A stretch of DNA of 64,000 bases, taken from the NCBI RefSeq assembly GCF_026241895.1, contig NZ_JAPJIV010000010.1, positions 119,868 through 183,867 of the forward strand, given 5' to 3'. Within the stretch, counting starts at the first letter, position 1. Every line of letters begins with the position of its first letter. The notes beneath the pieces were generated by a model that made no database searches, had not been told where the DNA came from, and was given only the letters and a program-made list of their open reading frames with translations. Made by a program: the position numbers and the translations under genes. Below, one piece after another: positions 7,704 to 18,958 of this stretch. Source of the DNA: Pseudomonas sp. RIT-562. GTDB taxonomy: Bacteria; Pseudomonadota; Gammaproteobacteria; Pseudomonadales; Pseudomonadaceae.

Positions 7704-10700
7704 GTGCGGCTCAAGTGCATCAAGCTGGCGGGATTTAAATCCTTCGTCGACCCGACCACCGTCAACTTCCCCAGCAACATGGCGGCCGTGGTCGGGCCCA
7801 ACGGTTGCGGCAAGTCGAACATCATCGACGCCGTACGCTGGGTGATGGGCGAGAGCTCGGCGAAAAACCTGCGCGGCGAGTCGATGACCGACGTCATCTT
7901 CAATGGCTCCACCAGCCGCAAACCGGTCAGCCAAGCCAGCATCGAGCTGGTGTTCGACAACTCCGACGGCACCTTGCTCGGCGAATACGCCGCCTATGCG
8001 GAAATTTCCATTCGCCGCAAAGTGACCCGCGACAGCCAGACCACCTATTACCTCAACGGCACCAAGTGCCGTCGTCGCGACATCACCGACATCTTCCTCG
8101 GAACTGGCCTGGGCCCGCGCAGCTACTCGATCATCGAACAGGGGATGATCTCCAAGCTGATCGAGTCCAAGCCTGAAGACCTGCGCAACTTCATCGAAGA
8201 AGCGGCGGGCATCTCCAAGTACAAGGAGCGTCGGCGCGAGACTGAAAACCGTATCCGTCGCACCCACGAAAACCTCGAGCGCCTGACCGACCTGCGCGAA
8301 GAGCTCACCCGTCAGCTTGAGCGCCTGCACCGCCAGGCCGAGTCGGCGAAAAAATATCAGGAGCTCAAGGGCGAAGAGCGCCAGCTCAAGGCGCAGCTGT
8401 CGGCATTGCGCTGGCAGGCGCTGAATGACCAGGTCGGGCAGCGCGAAGCCATTATCGGCACCCAGGAAATCACCTTCGAGGCGCTGGTCGCTGAGCAGCG
8501 CAATGCCGATGCGAGCATCGAACGCTTGCGCGACGGGCACCACGACCTGTCCGAACGCTTCAACCTGGTGCAGGGCCGCTTCTATTCGGTGGGTGGCGAC
8601 ATTGCTCGGGTCGAGCAGAGCATCCAGCACGGCCAGCAGCGCCTGCGCCAGTTGCAGGACGACTTGAAGGAAGCCGAACGGGCGCGCCTGGAAACCGAAT
8701 CGCACCTGGGCCACGACCGCACGCTCCTGCTGACCCTCGGCGAAGAGCTGGACATGCTCACGCCGGAACAGGAAGTCACCAGCGCTGCCGCCGAAGAAGC
8801 CGCCGCGGCCCTGGAAGAATCCGAAACCACTATGCATGGCTGGCAGGAGCAGTGGGACACGTTCAACCTGACCGCCGCCGAGCCCAGGCGCCAGGCCGAA
8901 GTCCAGCAGTCGCGCATCCAGCAGCTGGAAACCAGCATGGAACGCCTGGCCGATCGGCAAAAGCGCCTGGGCGAAGAGCGCGCCTTGCTCTCGGCTGACC
9001 CGGAAGACGCGGCGATCATGGAGCTCAGCGAACAGCTGGCGGCCAGCGAAGCGACCCTGGAAGACTTGCAGGCCAGCGAAGAAGCCCAAGTCGAGCGCCT
9101 GGAGCAGTTGCGCCAGGAGTTGCAGCAGGCGCTGGCGGCGCAGCAGCAGGCCCAAGGTGATCTGCAGCGCCTGAACGGTCGCTTGGCGTCCCTGGAAGCC
9201 TTGCAGCAAGCCGCGCTGGATCCGGGCACCGGCACAGCCGAGTGGTTGCGTGACCAGCACCTGGCCGACCGTCCGCGCCTGGCCGAAGGCCTCAAGGTGC
9301 AAGCCGGCTGGGAACTCGCGGTGGAAACCGTACTGGGTGCCGACCTGCAAGCGGTGCTGGTCGACGATTTCAGTGACTACGACCTGGCTGGCTTCGCCCA
9401 GGGCGATCTGCGCCTGCTGAGCCCGGCCGGCGATGGCGTGCGAGTGCCCGGCAGTTTGCTCGACAAGGTCGAGGCACAGATTGACCTGGCGCCATGGCTG
9501 GGGCAGGTCAAACCGGTCGACAGTCTCGAGCAGGCCCTGGCGCTGCGCGGTCAGCTCAGCGCCGGCGAAAGCCTGATCAGTCGTGACGGTTATTGGGTCG
9601 GCCGGCATTTCCTGCGGGTGCGTCGGGCCAGCGAAGCCGAAAGCGGCGTGCTCGCGCGGGGCCAGGAAATCCACAGCCTAGGCCTTGAGCGCGAGGAGCG
9701 CGAAGCCACGGTCGAGGCCCTGGAGACGCAGCTGCAAAATCTGCGCGCGCAACAACGTCAGCAGGAAAACGGCCGCGAACATTTGCGGCGCCTGCTGCAG
9801 GACGAAGCGCGCCAGCAAGGCGAATTAAAAGCCCAGTTGTCCGCTGGCAAAGCCAAGGCCGAGCAGCTGTCATTGCGCCGCACCCGGCTCGACGAAGAGC
9901 TCACCGAGCTGGCCGAGCAGCGCGCCCTGGAACACGAAAATATCGGCGAGGCGCGCCTGCAATTGCAGGAAGCCCTCGACAGCATGGCCGTCGATACCGA
10001 GCAGCGCGAGCTGCTGCTGGCGCAACGGGACAGCCTGCGCGAGCGCCTCGATCGAGTGCGTCAGGAAGCCCGCCAGCACAAGGATCACGCCCATCAACTG
10101 GCCGTGCGCCTGGGCTCGCTGAAGGCGCAGCACGACTCCACGCGCCAGGCCCTGGAGCGCCTGGAAATGCAGTCCGAGCGCCTGACCGAAAAGCGCGAGC
10201 AACTGAGCCTGAACCTGGAGGAGGGCGAGGCGCCACTGGAAGAGTTGCGCCTCAAGCTCGAAGAGTTGCTCGACAAGCGCATGAGTGTCGACGAAGAGCT
10301 GAAGACCGCACAGATCGCCCTGGAAGATGCCGACCGCGAATTACGCGACGCGGAAAAGCGCCGCAACCAGGCCGAGCAACAGTCGCAGCTGATTCGTAGC
10401 CAGCTGGAAACCCAGCGCATGGAATGGCAGGCCCTGACCGTGCGCCGCACCGCCTTGCAGGATCAACTGCTCGAAGACGGCTACGACCTGCACGGCGTGC
10501 TCGCAACCCTGACCGCCGAAGCCAACGAGAAGGACGCCGAGGAAGAGCTGGAGCGCATTGCCGCACGCATTCAACGCCTGGGCGCGATCAACCTCGCGGC
10601 CATCGACGAGTACACGCAACAATCCGAGCGCAAGCGTTACCTGGATGCGCAGAACGACGATCTGGTGGAAGCGCTGGACACCCTCGAAAACGTCATTCGC

Positions 10701-11192
10701 AAGATCGACAAGGAAACCCGTAACCGCTTCAAAGATACCTTTGATCAGATCAACGGCGGATTACAGGCTCTTTTCCCAAAAGTTTTCGGTGGAGGACGCG
10801 CCTATTTGGAACTGACGGGCGAAGATCTACTCGATACAGGGGTGACAATCATGGCGCAGCCGCCCGGGAAGAAAAACAGCACCATCCATTTGCTCTCCGG
10901 CGGTGAAAAAGCCCTGACTGCACTGGCCCTGGTTTTTGCGATCTTCAAGTTGAATCCGGCGCCGTTCTGCATGCTCGATGAGGTTGACGCTCCACTGGAT
11001 GACGCTAACGTAGGACGCTACGCCCGACTGGTGAAGGAAATGTCGCAGACCGTGCAGTTCATCTACATCACCCACAACAAGATCGCTATGGAAATGGCGG
11101 ATCAACTGATGGGGGTGACGATGCACGAGCCAGGCTGTTCGCGACTGGTGGCGGTGGACGTGGAAGAAGCGATGGCCCTGGTGGATGCCTGA
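7704..11192 (+). CDS. smc: Chromosome segregation ATPase SMC
   Basis: 1162-aa SMC protein; it dimerises, hydrolyses ATP and helps condense and segregate the nucleoid. Walker A GPNGCGKS is at residues 31-38. Long coiled coils (about 165-500 and 670-1000) flank a hinge near 510-640. The C-terminal head has the LLSGGEKALTALAL signature and Walker B FCMLDEVDAPLDDANV. It uses a GTG start 2 nt after the GntR stop. scpA and scpB are not in the window. Confidence 0.97.
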   Translation: MRLKCIKLAGFKSFVDPTTVNFPSNMAAVVGPNGCGKSNIIDAVRWVMGESSAKNLRGESMTDVIFNGSTSRKPVSQASIELVFDNSDGTLLGEYAAYAEISIRRKVTRDSQTTYYLNGTKCRRRDITDIFLGTGLGPRSYSIIEQGMISKLIESKPEDLRNFIEEAAGISKYKERRRETENRIRRTHENLERLTDLREELTRQLERLHRQAESAKKYQELKGEERQLKAQLSALRWQALNDQVGQREAIIGTQEITFEALVAEQRNADASIERLRDGHHDLSERFNLVQGRFYSVGGDIARVEQSIQHGQQRLRQLQDDLKEAERARLETESHLGHDRTLLLTLGEELDMLTPEQEVTSAAAEEAAAALEESETTMHGWQEQWDTFNLTAAEPRRQAEVQQSRIQQLETSMERLADRQKRLGEERALLSADPEDAAIMELSEQLAASEATLEDLQASEEAQVERLEQLRQELQQALAAQQQAQGDLQRLNGRLASLEALQQAALDPGTGTAEWLRDQHLADRPRLAEGLKVQAGWELAVETVLGADLQAVLVDDFSDYDLAGFAQGDLRLLSPAGDGVRVPGSLLDKVEAQIDLAPWLGQVKPVDSLEQALALRGQLSAGESLISRDGYWVGRHFLRVRRASEAESGVLARGQEIHSLGLEREEREATVEALETQLQNLRAQQRQQENGREHLRRLLQDEARQQGELKAQLSAGKAKAEQLSLRRTRLDEELTELAEQRALEHENIGEARLQLQEALDSMAVDTEQRELLLAQRDSLRERLDRVRQEARQHKDHAHQLAVRLGSLKAQHDSTRQALERLEMQSERLTEKREQLSLNLEEGEAPLEELRLKLEELLDKRMSVDEELKTAQIALEDADRELRDAEKRRNQAEQQSQLIRSQLETQRMEWQALTVRRTALQDQLLEDGYDLHGVLATLTAEANEKDAEEELERIAARIQRLGAINLAAIDEYTQQSERKRYLDAQNDDLVEALDTLENVIRKIDKETRNRFKDTFDQINGGLQALFPKVFGGGRAYLELTGEDLLDTGVTIMAQPPGKKNSTIHLLSGGEKALTALALVFAIFKLNPAPFCMLDEVDAPLDDANVGRYARLVKEMSQTVQFIYITHNKIAMEMADQLMGVTMHEPGCSRLVAVDVEEAMALVDA

Positions 11193-11449
11193 GGCGGATT
11201 TGTAGGAAGAGGACTACAGTCGCGGACGACGTGTTTGAGGGCCTCGTCTTACAGCTAATTCGACATATTCGCACTAGGCAGGATGACAGACGGTGTAAAG
11301 TTGCCTTTGGTCGTGCTAGTTTAATATCAATTTTTCGTATACGTGGGCAAAACGCCTGTCAGAACATAGAGTTGGCGCCACGTTTTAAAGCGGTTTGCGA
11401 GTTGTAAACCCCTTATTTTTCAGCATTTTTTATAGAGGCACGGGATTAC
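11193..11449. other. smc-zipA intergenic region
   Basis: 257 bp, AT-rich toward zipA. No clear terminator; GTGTAAAGTTGCC and TTTAATATCAAT stretches around 11,295-11,335 could be promoter elements for zipA. Nothing else recognised. Confidence 0.4.
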
Positions 11450-12304
11450 ATGGAAATCGGTCTGCGCGAGTGGCTGATCGTCATCGGCATTATTGTCATT
11501 GCCGGTATTCTTTTCGACGGCTGGCGCCGCATGCGCGGCGGCAAGGGAAAACTGAAATTCCGTCTTGACCGAAATTTATCCAATCTGCCGGACGAGGACA
11601 CCAGCGCCGAGCTGTTGGGCCCGCCTCGCGTCCTGGATACCCATAAAGAACCGCAGCTGGACGAGCATGATTTGCCGTCGGTCAGCATGCCGGCGCGTGA
11701 CGCCCGTGAATCGGGTTCCAAGCGTGGCAAGCGCGGCCATGGCGAGCCGTCCCAGGGCGACTTGAACCTCAACCTCGACCTGGACGGCGGCCCAAGCTTC
11801 AGCAGCCGCGACGACGATTTCCCGGACGACACCAAGCCGGCACACGCCACCAGCGAGCGGGAACAACCGCAAGCCGAGGAAGTGCTGGTGATCAGCGTGA
11901 TCTGCCGCGACGCTGCCGGCTTCAAGGGCCCGGCGCTGCTGCAGAACATCCTGGAAAGCGGCCTGCGCTTTGGTGAAATGGATATTTTCCACCGCCACGA
12001 AAGCATGGCTGGCAACGGCGAAGTCCTGTTCTCCATGGCCAACGCCGTGAAGCCAGGGGTGTTCGACCTGGACGATATCGATCACTTCAGCACCCCGGCG
12101 GTCAGCTTCTTCCTCGGCCTGCCAGGCCCGCGTCATCCGAAGCAGGCCTTCGACGTGATGGTGGCAGCGGCACGCAAGTTGTCTCAGGAATTGAACGGCG
12201 AATTGAAAGACGACCAACGCAGCGTGCTGACCGCCCAGACGATCGAGCATTACCGCCAGCGCATCGTTGAATTCGAACGCCGTGCGCTGACTCAGAAACG
12301 TTGA
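11450..12304 (+). CDS. zipA: Cell division protein ZipA
   Basis: 284-aa inner-membrane anchor of the Z-ring. The N-terminal transmembrane helix (residues 8-23, [18 protein letters not shown]) precedes a basic segment, then a charged flexible linker (about 35-140), then a C-terminal FtsZ-binding domain beginning near [20 protein letters not shown]. Gene order smc-zipA-ligA is standard in Pseudomonas. A hairpin terminator follows. Confidence 0.96.
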   Translation: MEIGLREWLIVIGIIVIAGILFDGWRRMRGGKGKLKFRLDRNLSNLPDEDTSAELLGPPRVLDTHKEPQLDEHDLPSVSMPARDARESGSKRGKRGHGEPSQGDLNLNLDLDGGPSFSSRDDDFPDDTKPAHATSEREQPQAEEVLVISVICRDAAGFKGPALLQNILESGLRFGEMDIFHRHESMAGNGEVLFSMANAVKPGVFDLDDIDHFSTPAVSFFLGLPGPRHPKQAFDVMVAAARKLSQELNGELKDDQRSVLTAQTIEHYRQRIVEFERRALTQKR

Positions 12305-12327
12305 TATAGCAAAAGCACCAACAAATT

Positions 12328-14726
<2,399 letters not shown>

Positions 14727-14731
14727 CCGTA

Positions 14732-14791
14732 GGAGCCCGGCTTGCCGGCGATAGCGATCTCCGGGGCGCCATCGTCCGCAAGCCGGGCTCC
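14732..14791. repeat. Inverted repeat downstream of ligA
   Basis: 14-bp perfect arms GGAGCCCGGCTTGC (14,732-14,745) and its complement (14,778-14,791) around a 32-nt loop; REP-like variant of the GGAGCC class. Confidence 0.7.
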
Positions 14792-14892
14792 CCATAGCTC
14801 TGTGCCAATCTTTTCATCCTCGCCAAAAAATCGCGGGAACGATGTTACAGCCCCAATGATCTAGTCTTGGCCAGTCCCAGGGAGAGATCGCC

Positions 14893-16059
14893 ATGTACCG
14901 TTTCTTCGAACAGCTCAGTTCCCGCATCGCCGCGCCCTTCGTCGGCGAAAGCTCGCGCAACAGCAAAGTCTGGCAATGCCGCTGCGGACAGTCGCTGTTC
15001 TTTCGCAACAGCCAGTGCCTGGCCTGTTCGGCGATGCTGGGTTACCAGCCGGAAAAAAGCCGCCTGTCCTCCCTGCAACCCGGCCCGCAAGCCGATACCT
15101 GGCTGCTTGACGCCGACCCGGACGCCGGACTGTTCCGCCGCTGCGCCAATCTCGATTCCCCGGCTGCGTGCAATTGGTTGCTGCCCGCCGATGACCGCAA
15201 CGCACTGTGCATGGCCTGCAGCCTCAATCACACCATCCCCGACCTGAGCATCCCGGAAAACCACGAACGCTGGCGCAAGGTCGAGACCGCCAAGCGCCGG
15301 CTGGTGGCGCAACTGGTCAGCCTGGGCCTGCAGGTAATTCCCAAGACCGTGAATGAAGAAACCGGCCTGGCGTTCGACTTCATTGGAGTCGATCTCGACG
15401 GCCAGGCACCCACCACCGGCCACGCCAACGGCCTGATCACCCTAGACATCAAGGAAGCCGACGACGCCCACCGGGAAAAAGTCCGGGTGCAGATGCACGA
15501 ACCGTATCGCACGCTGCTCGGGCATTTCCGTCATGAGGTCGGCCACTACTACTGGGACCGCCTGATCGCCAACAGTCACTGGCTGGAGCCGTTCCGCAGC
15601 CTGTTCGGCGACGAACGCGCCAGCTATGCCGAGGCCCTCGATCGCCATTACCAGCAAGGCGCGCCGCTGGACTGGCAGCAACAGTGCGTCAGCGCCTACG
15701 CCACCATGCACCCCTGGGAAGACTGGGCCGAAACCTGGGCGCACTACCTGCACATGATGGACGCCGTGGACACCGCCCTCGGCTTCGGCATGAGCGCTCG
15801 GGAGATGGATCTGGACTACCAGCCATTTCCCCACGACACCCTCTACGACCCGCAGCATCCTGGCGGTGCGGCGTTCCTGTCCTTCGTCAACGCCTGGATC
15901 GAACTGGCCGGCATGCTCAACGAATTGTCACGTAGCATGGGCCAGCCGGACTTCTACCCATTCGTCCTACCCCCTGCCGTGATCGCCAAGCTGCATTTCA
16001 TCCACCTGGTGATCCAGGAGGAGGGCGGCAAGGCGGATGAGGTGCTGCAGGATCTGTAG
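14893..16059 (+). CDS. Putative zinc-binding metallopeptidase
   Basis: 388 aa. The N-terminal zinc ribbon has C29-x-C31 and C42-x2-C45 (CRCGQ...CLAC), with further Cys at 83, 93, 106 and 109. The gluzincin-like motif HEVGH is at residues 214-218, with downstream EDWAETWAHYLH as a possible third ligand. This matches the widespread 'zinc-binding metallopeptidase family' of unknown substrate. No signal peptide, so cytosolic. Stand-alone gene, preceded by AGGGAGAG. Confidence 0.85.
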   Translation: MYRFFEQLSSRIAAPFVGESSRNSKVWQCRCGQSLFFRNSQCLACSAMLGYQPEKSRLSSLQPGPQADTWLLDADPDAGLFRRCANLDSPAACNWLLPADDRNALCMACSLNHTIPDLSIPENHERWRKVETAKRRLVAQLVSLGLQVIPKTVNEETGLAFDFIGVDLDGQAPTTGHANGLITLDIKEADDAHREKVRVQMHEPYRTLLGHFRHEVGHYYWDRLIANSHWLEPFRSLFGDERASYAEALDRHYQQGAPLDWQQQCVSAYATMHPWEDWAETWAHYLHMMDAVDTALGFGMSAREMDLDYQPFPHDTLYDPQHPGGAAFLSFVNAWIELAGMLNELSRSMGQPDFYPFVLPPAVIAKLHFIHLVIQEEGGKADEVLQDL

Positions 16060-16130
16060 CGGCCTGATCCCAAATCCGAACCACTAAGCACCGAACACCA
16101 CACCGACTACCGAACAACGCACCGATCCTA

Positions 16131-16277
16131 CGTAGCAGCTGTCGAGCCTGCGAGGCTGCGTTCGGCTGCGCAGCAGTCGTAAAACCGGCACACGCGGTGT
16201 ATCTGGAACTACGCAGATTCCGGATTGGCGACTGCTACGCAGCCGAACGCAGCCTCGCACGCTCGACAGCTGCTACG
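16131..16277. repeat. Long imperfect REP-like inverted repeat
   Basis: Two roughly 49-bp arms (16,131-16,179 and 16,229-16,277) built on GTAGCAGCTGTCGAGC...GCAGCAGTCG, with only a few mismatches, around a 49-nt loop. A shorter relative lies at 62,903-62,945. It occupies most of the 365-bp gap between the metallopeptidase and ffs. Confidence 0.85.
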
Positions 16278-16364
16278 CCGTCCCCTGTACGTGCACGTGT
16301 CGCGGCTAATCCGCCCTGACGCATGTCCTTGAACCAATTCATTTTTTTTAATCCGCCCGAACGG

Positions 16365-16392
16365 TTGTAACTTCGTCTCAGATAGGTACAAT
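16365..16392 (+). promoter_or_regulatory. ffs promoter
   Basis: TTGTAA (16,365-16,370), 16-nt spacer, TACAAT (16,387-16,392), placed for a start near 16,399 and a short 5' leader before the 4.5S stem. Confidence 0.7.
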
Positions 16393-16424
16393 GGCGCGGC
16401 TCGCCGACAGGTGAGTGTCGTTAT

Positions 16425-16534
16425 GGTGACCCCATCGGTCCCCCCGCAACGATTACCCGTGAACCTGGTCAGATCCGGAAGGAAGCAGCCACAGCGGGAA
16501 CATTGTGTGCCGGGGTGTGGCTGGTGGGGTTACC
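16425..16534 (+). ncRNA. ffs: 4.5S / signal recognition particle RNA
   Basis: Contains the universally conserved SRP core (GGTCAGATCCGGAAGGAAGC followed by AGCCACAGCG) and the GTGTGCCGGGGTGTGGCTGG 3' strand. The 5' end GGTGACCCCA (16,425-16,434) pairs with TGGGGTTACC (16,525-16,534) to close the hairpin. It binds Ffh for co-translational membrane targeting. The 3' part from 16,463 belongs to the integrated element, which regenerates the gene. The native 3' end was displaced to 35,587-35,662 and differs by two bases in the closing stem (TCGCC against TTACC). Both versions still pair with the 5' strand through G-U wobbles. Confidence 0.95.
16463..16530 (+). repeat. attL: 68-bp direct repeat within ffs
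   Basis: Identical to 35,587-35,654 over 68 bp. With the integrase near the right copy, this marks the left junction of a 19,124-bp integrated element. Confidence 0.93.
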
Positions 16535-16801
16535 ACCTATCTAAAAAACCGTTGAAAATCAACGCGTTATCAGTCAGAGAATCTCGAAGTGTGACAGCGT
16601 TTAGGTACACCTAATTGGTGCACTGTGCGTCGCATTCTAGCTAGCTCCAGTAATATCTCAAAGCTTCGCTCTTATCGGTGTGCTCCCAGCAATCGGCTCG
16701 TCCTGCCGTCCGTGGATCTACTTTGTCAGGCAAAGCGTGATTTGCAATTGCCAGTATCGTGGGCTGCCACTAGGATGATGCATCTGAGCAAGGAGCGAGA
16801 C
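16535..16801. other. Left end of element, non-coding
   Basis: 267 bp between ffs and the first cargo gene. Contains GGTACACCTAATTGGTGCA (about 16,603-16,621), a small interrupted palindrome that could be a promoter or recombinase arm site. No supported gene. Confidence 0.3.
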
Positions 16802-17884
16802 ATGGAATTCGTAGAGCGACTGAACGCGTTATCCGCCAAAATCCGCCAACAGGGTCCGGCAATTCAAACGGAAGAGGCGACTAAGATCGCCTTTGTCATG
16901 CCCTTCATAAACTCCGTCCTGGGCTACGATGTCTTCGACCCTTCTGAGGTCACCCCTGAGTACGTCTGTGACGTGGGTACAAAGAAGGGCGAGAAGATTG
17001 ACTACGCCATCATGAAGAATGGCGAGATCCAGATTCTGATTGAGTGCAAGAAGATCGGTGAGCCGCTGCACATCAATCACGCTAGCCAGCTTTTCCGCTA
17101 TTTCCATGTCACCAGCGCCCGTATCTCGATCCTCACCAATGGTCAGGTCTACCGGTTTTTCACTGATCTAGATGCTCCTAACAAGATGGACGAGAAGCCG
17201 TTTCTGGAGCTAGATCTGCTAGACCTTGATGAGCACGTGCTCCCTGAGCTCCAGAAGCTGACCAAGTCCGCGTTTGATGTGGATTCGATTATCAGTGCTG
17301 CTGGTGAGCTGAAGTACGTCAGTCAGATCAAGAAAGAAATAGCTTCCCAGTTCAGCCAGCCTAACGATGACTTTGTGAAGTTCTTCGCCAATCGCGTCTA
17401 CGATGGAATCATTACGCAGAAGGTCCGGGATCAGTTCGCTGCCTTGACTCGGAAGGCTCTTGTTCAATTCCTTGGTGATCAAATTAATGATCGTCTCAAG
17501 TCGGCCATGAGCGGTGCTATTCAGCCTTCTTACGCACTATCTGTCGTTGAGACCAGTATTGCAGCTGAGTCGGCAGAAGAGTCAGGCGAGGATCGCGTTC
17601 AAACCACGCTCGATGAACTGGAAGGCTTTCATGTTGTGAAGGCTATCGTCCGGGCGGTGGTTGATGCCAAGCGAATTGTTCACCGGGACACCCAAAGCTA
17701 TTTCGGCGTATTGCTCGATGATAACAATCGCAAACCTATTTGCCGGCTTCACTTCAATCGGAGTCAGAAGTATATAGGTATCTTCGATGCTGAAAAGAAC
17801 GAGACGCGGCATCCGATATCATCTGTGGATGATATCTATGGATTTGCAGATCAGTTGAAAGGAACCATCTCTCTGTACGAGTAG
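16802..17884 (+). CDS. HsdR-N-like (type I restriction R-subunit N-domain) nuclease-fold protein
   Basis: 360 aa. The ATG at 16,802 has AGGAG 6 nt upstream; an upstream in-frame extension looks non-coding. The N-terminal half matches the HSDR_N domain, with a PD-(D/E)XK core D67...E81-C-K83 (GEKIDYAI...LIECKK). The C-terminal half has an acidic stretch and a small beta-rich domain (HVVKAIVRAVVDAKRI...FGVLLDDNNRKPICRLHF). The family is common in bacteria and phages as a solo gene with no methylase or helicase subunit; its role is not established. No HsdM or HsdS lies nearby. It may be defensive or regulatory. Confidence 0.8.
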   Translation: MEFVERLNALSAKIRQQGPAIQTEEATKIAFVMPFINSVLGYDVFDPSEVTPEYVCDVGTKKGEKIDYAIMKNGEIQILIECKKIGEPLHINHASQLFRYFHVTSARISILTNGQVYRFFTDLDAPNKMDEKPFLELDLLDLDEHVLPELQKLTKSAFDVDSIISAAGELKYVSQIKKEIASQFSQPNDDFVKFFANRVYDGIITQKVRDQFAALTRKALVQFLGDQINDRLKSAMSGAIQPSYALSVVETSIAAESAEESGEDRVQTTLDELEGFHVVKAIVRAVVDAKRIVHRDTQSYFGVLLDDNNRKPICRLHFNRSQKYIGIFDAEKNETRHPISSVDDIYGFADQLKGTISLYE

Positions 17885-18035
17885 TTACTGTGCTCGCTTA
17901 CACGCACTTCTAGAAAGTTGTCCATTGTGTTCCTTTTTCCAAAGACGAGTGTTCATAAGCACGTCTTTAGAGGCGTGATGGCAGCAAGCGTATTGCACGC
18001 GGTAGCATGTGCCCAGCACTGATAAGGAATTCGCC

Positions 18036-18470
18036 ATGCACGCATGGAAAGCGGTAACGGTGGGCTTGATCGTGGTCCTATCTGGATGTGTGAACCATCC
18101 ACTGGATTGCTCGATGGGAGTTGCAAGAGACGACTGCCTTCCCGGTACCAATGGCTATGCGAACAGACAAGAGGCCCTTAGAAGCCTCGCGGCGGCTAAA
18201 GAGCTGCAATCATCCAGAGATGATGCTCAATGCCAGTCCTACGGTGCTGCACCGGGTTCTGACGCTTACGTGAACTGTCGTGTGCAATTGGACAACACCA
18301 ATACAGATCTGCAAGCACATGCCGAGAGGGAAAAGCGCCAACGTCTTGTGCAGATGCTGAACTTACAAAACCACAAGTACCAGCAGCCAGTTCCCCAACC
18401 CTACGCGCCTAAGCAAACACATTGCACTTCCACGGCCTACGGCCAGACAGTCAGCACCGACTGCTATTGA
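18036..18470 (+). CDS. Small lipoprotein of unknown function
   Basis: 144 aa. Signal peptide of about 17 residues with lipobox LSG-C (VVLSGC, Cys18), then a Cys-rich mature region (C18, C25, C34, C67, C82 and two near the C-terminus) and a charged helix around residues 85-105. The ATG at 18,036 has AAGGA upstream; the GTG nine codons earlier would bury the signal peptide. Probably exported and lipid-anchored; seven Cys suggest disulfides. Function unknown. Confidence 0.72.
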   Translation: MHAWKAVTVGLIVVLSGCVNHPLDCSMGVARDDCLPGTNGYANRQEALRSLAAAKELQSSRDDAQCQSYGAAPGSDAYVNCRVQLDNTNTDLQAHAEREKRQRLVQMLNLQNHKYQQPVPQPYAPKQTHCTSTAYGQTVSTDCY

Positions 18471-18572
18471 CTCGCAAAGCGAGCCGGCGGAAATGAAAAG
18501 CAGGGGTAGCGGACGTCGTAGCAACTATCGTGATGGCGAGCATCCAGATTCGCGTTAACGACGAGGACAGCC

Positions 18573-18923
18573 ATGAGTGACTCAAACGGTAAAGAGATTT
18601 CTCACTGGATGGTAAAGGAAACGCTGGCGGAGCATCTGGTGCCGCTGCTTGTGCATTATGACGTCAAGTGGCGTGGGCATGGGGTCATCTATGTTGACCA
18701 TGAGCAATACAACATCATCACTTCCCACAGGGTCCTTGCTGACTTGAGTGCCAGTCTCGGTGTGCCTATCCCACTGGTCCGTTCTAGGTTGGTCGATTTG
18801 GGTTGGTTCAACGATGTTCGCAGTATCCTGCCGGTCCGAGATGGCGTCGCGCGCGTCATTGATAAGCTGGCAGCATGGGAGGCGGATGATCCCGAAACTG
18901 ATGAAGAGTATGGCCAGGATTGA
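18573..18923 (+). CDS. Small protein of unknown function upstream of the helicase
   Basis: 116 aa, start supported by GAGGA. Predicted helical, with a possible winged-helix-like centre (YNIITSHRVLADLSASLGVPIPLVRSRLVDLGWF) and an acidic tail (EADDPETDEEYGQD). It ends 35 nt before the SF1 helicase and is co-directional, so it is probably its operon partner, for example a DNA-binding or regulatory subunit. No family recognised. Confidence 0.7.
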   Translation: MSDSNGKEISHWMVKETLAEHLVPLLVHYDVKWRGHGVIYVDHEQYNIITSHRVLADLSASLGVPIPLVRSRLVDLGWFNDVRSILPVRDGVARVIDKLAAWEADDPETDEEYGQD

Positions 18924-18958
18924 CCCCGTGGCGTGTCGCCCCCTAGTTGCGAGTTCAT

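Noticed and set aside
7698..9674. 658-aa minus-strand frame opposite smc
   Set aside because: Leu/Gln/Ala-rich translation typical of antisense to coiled-coil genes; no motifs.
16802..17884. Type I restriction system
   Set aside because: Only an HsdR-N-like domain; no HsdM, HsdS or translocase domain anywhere in the window.
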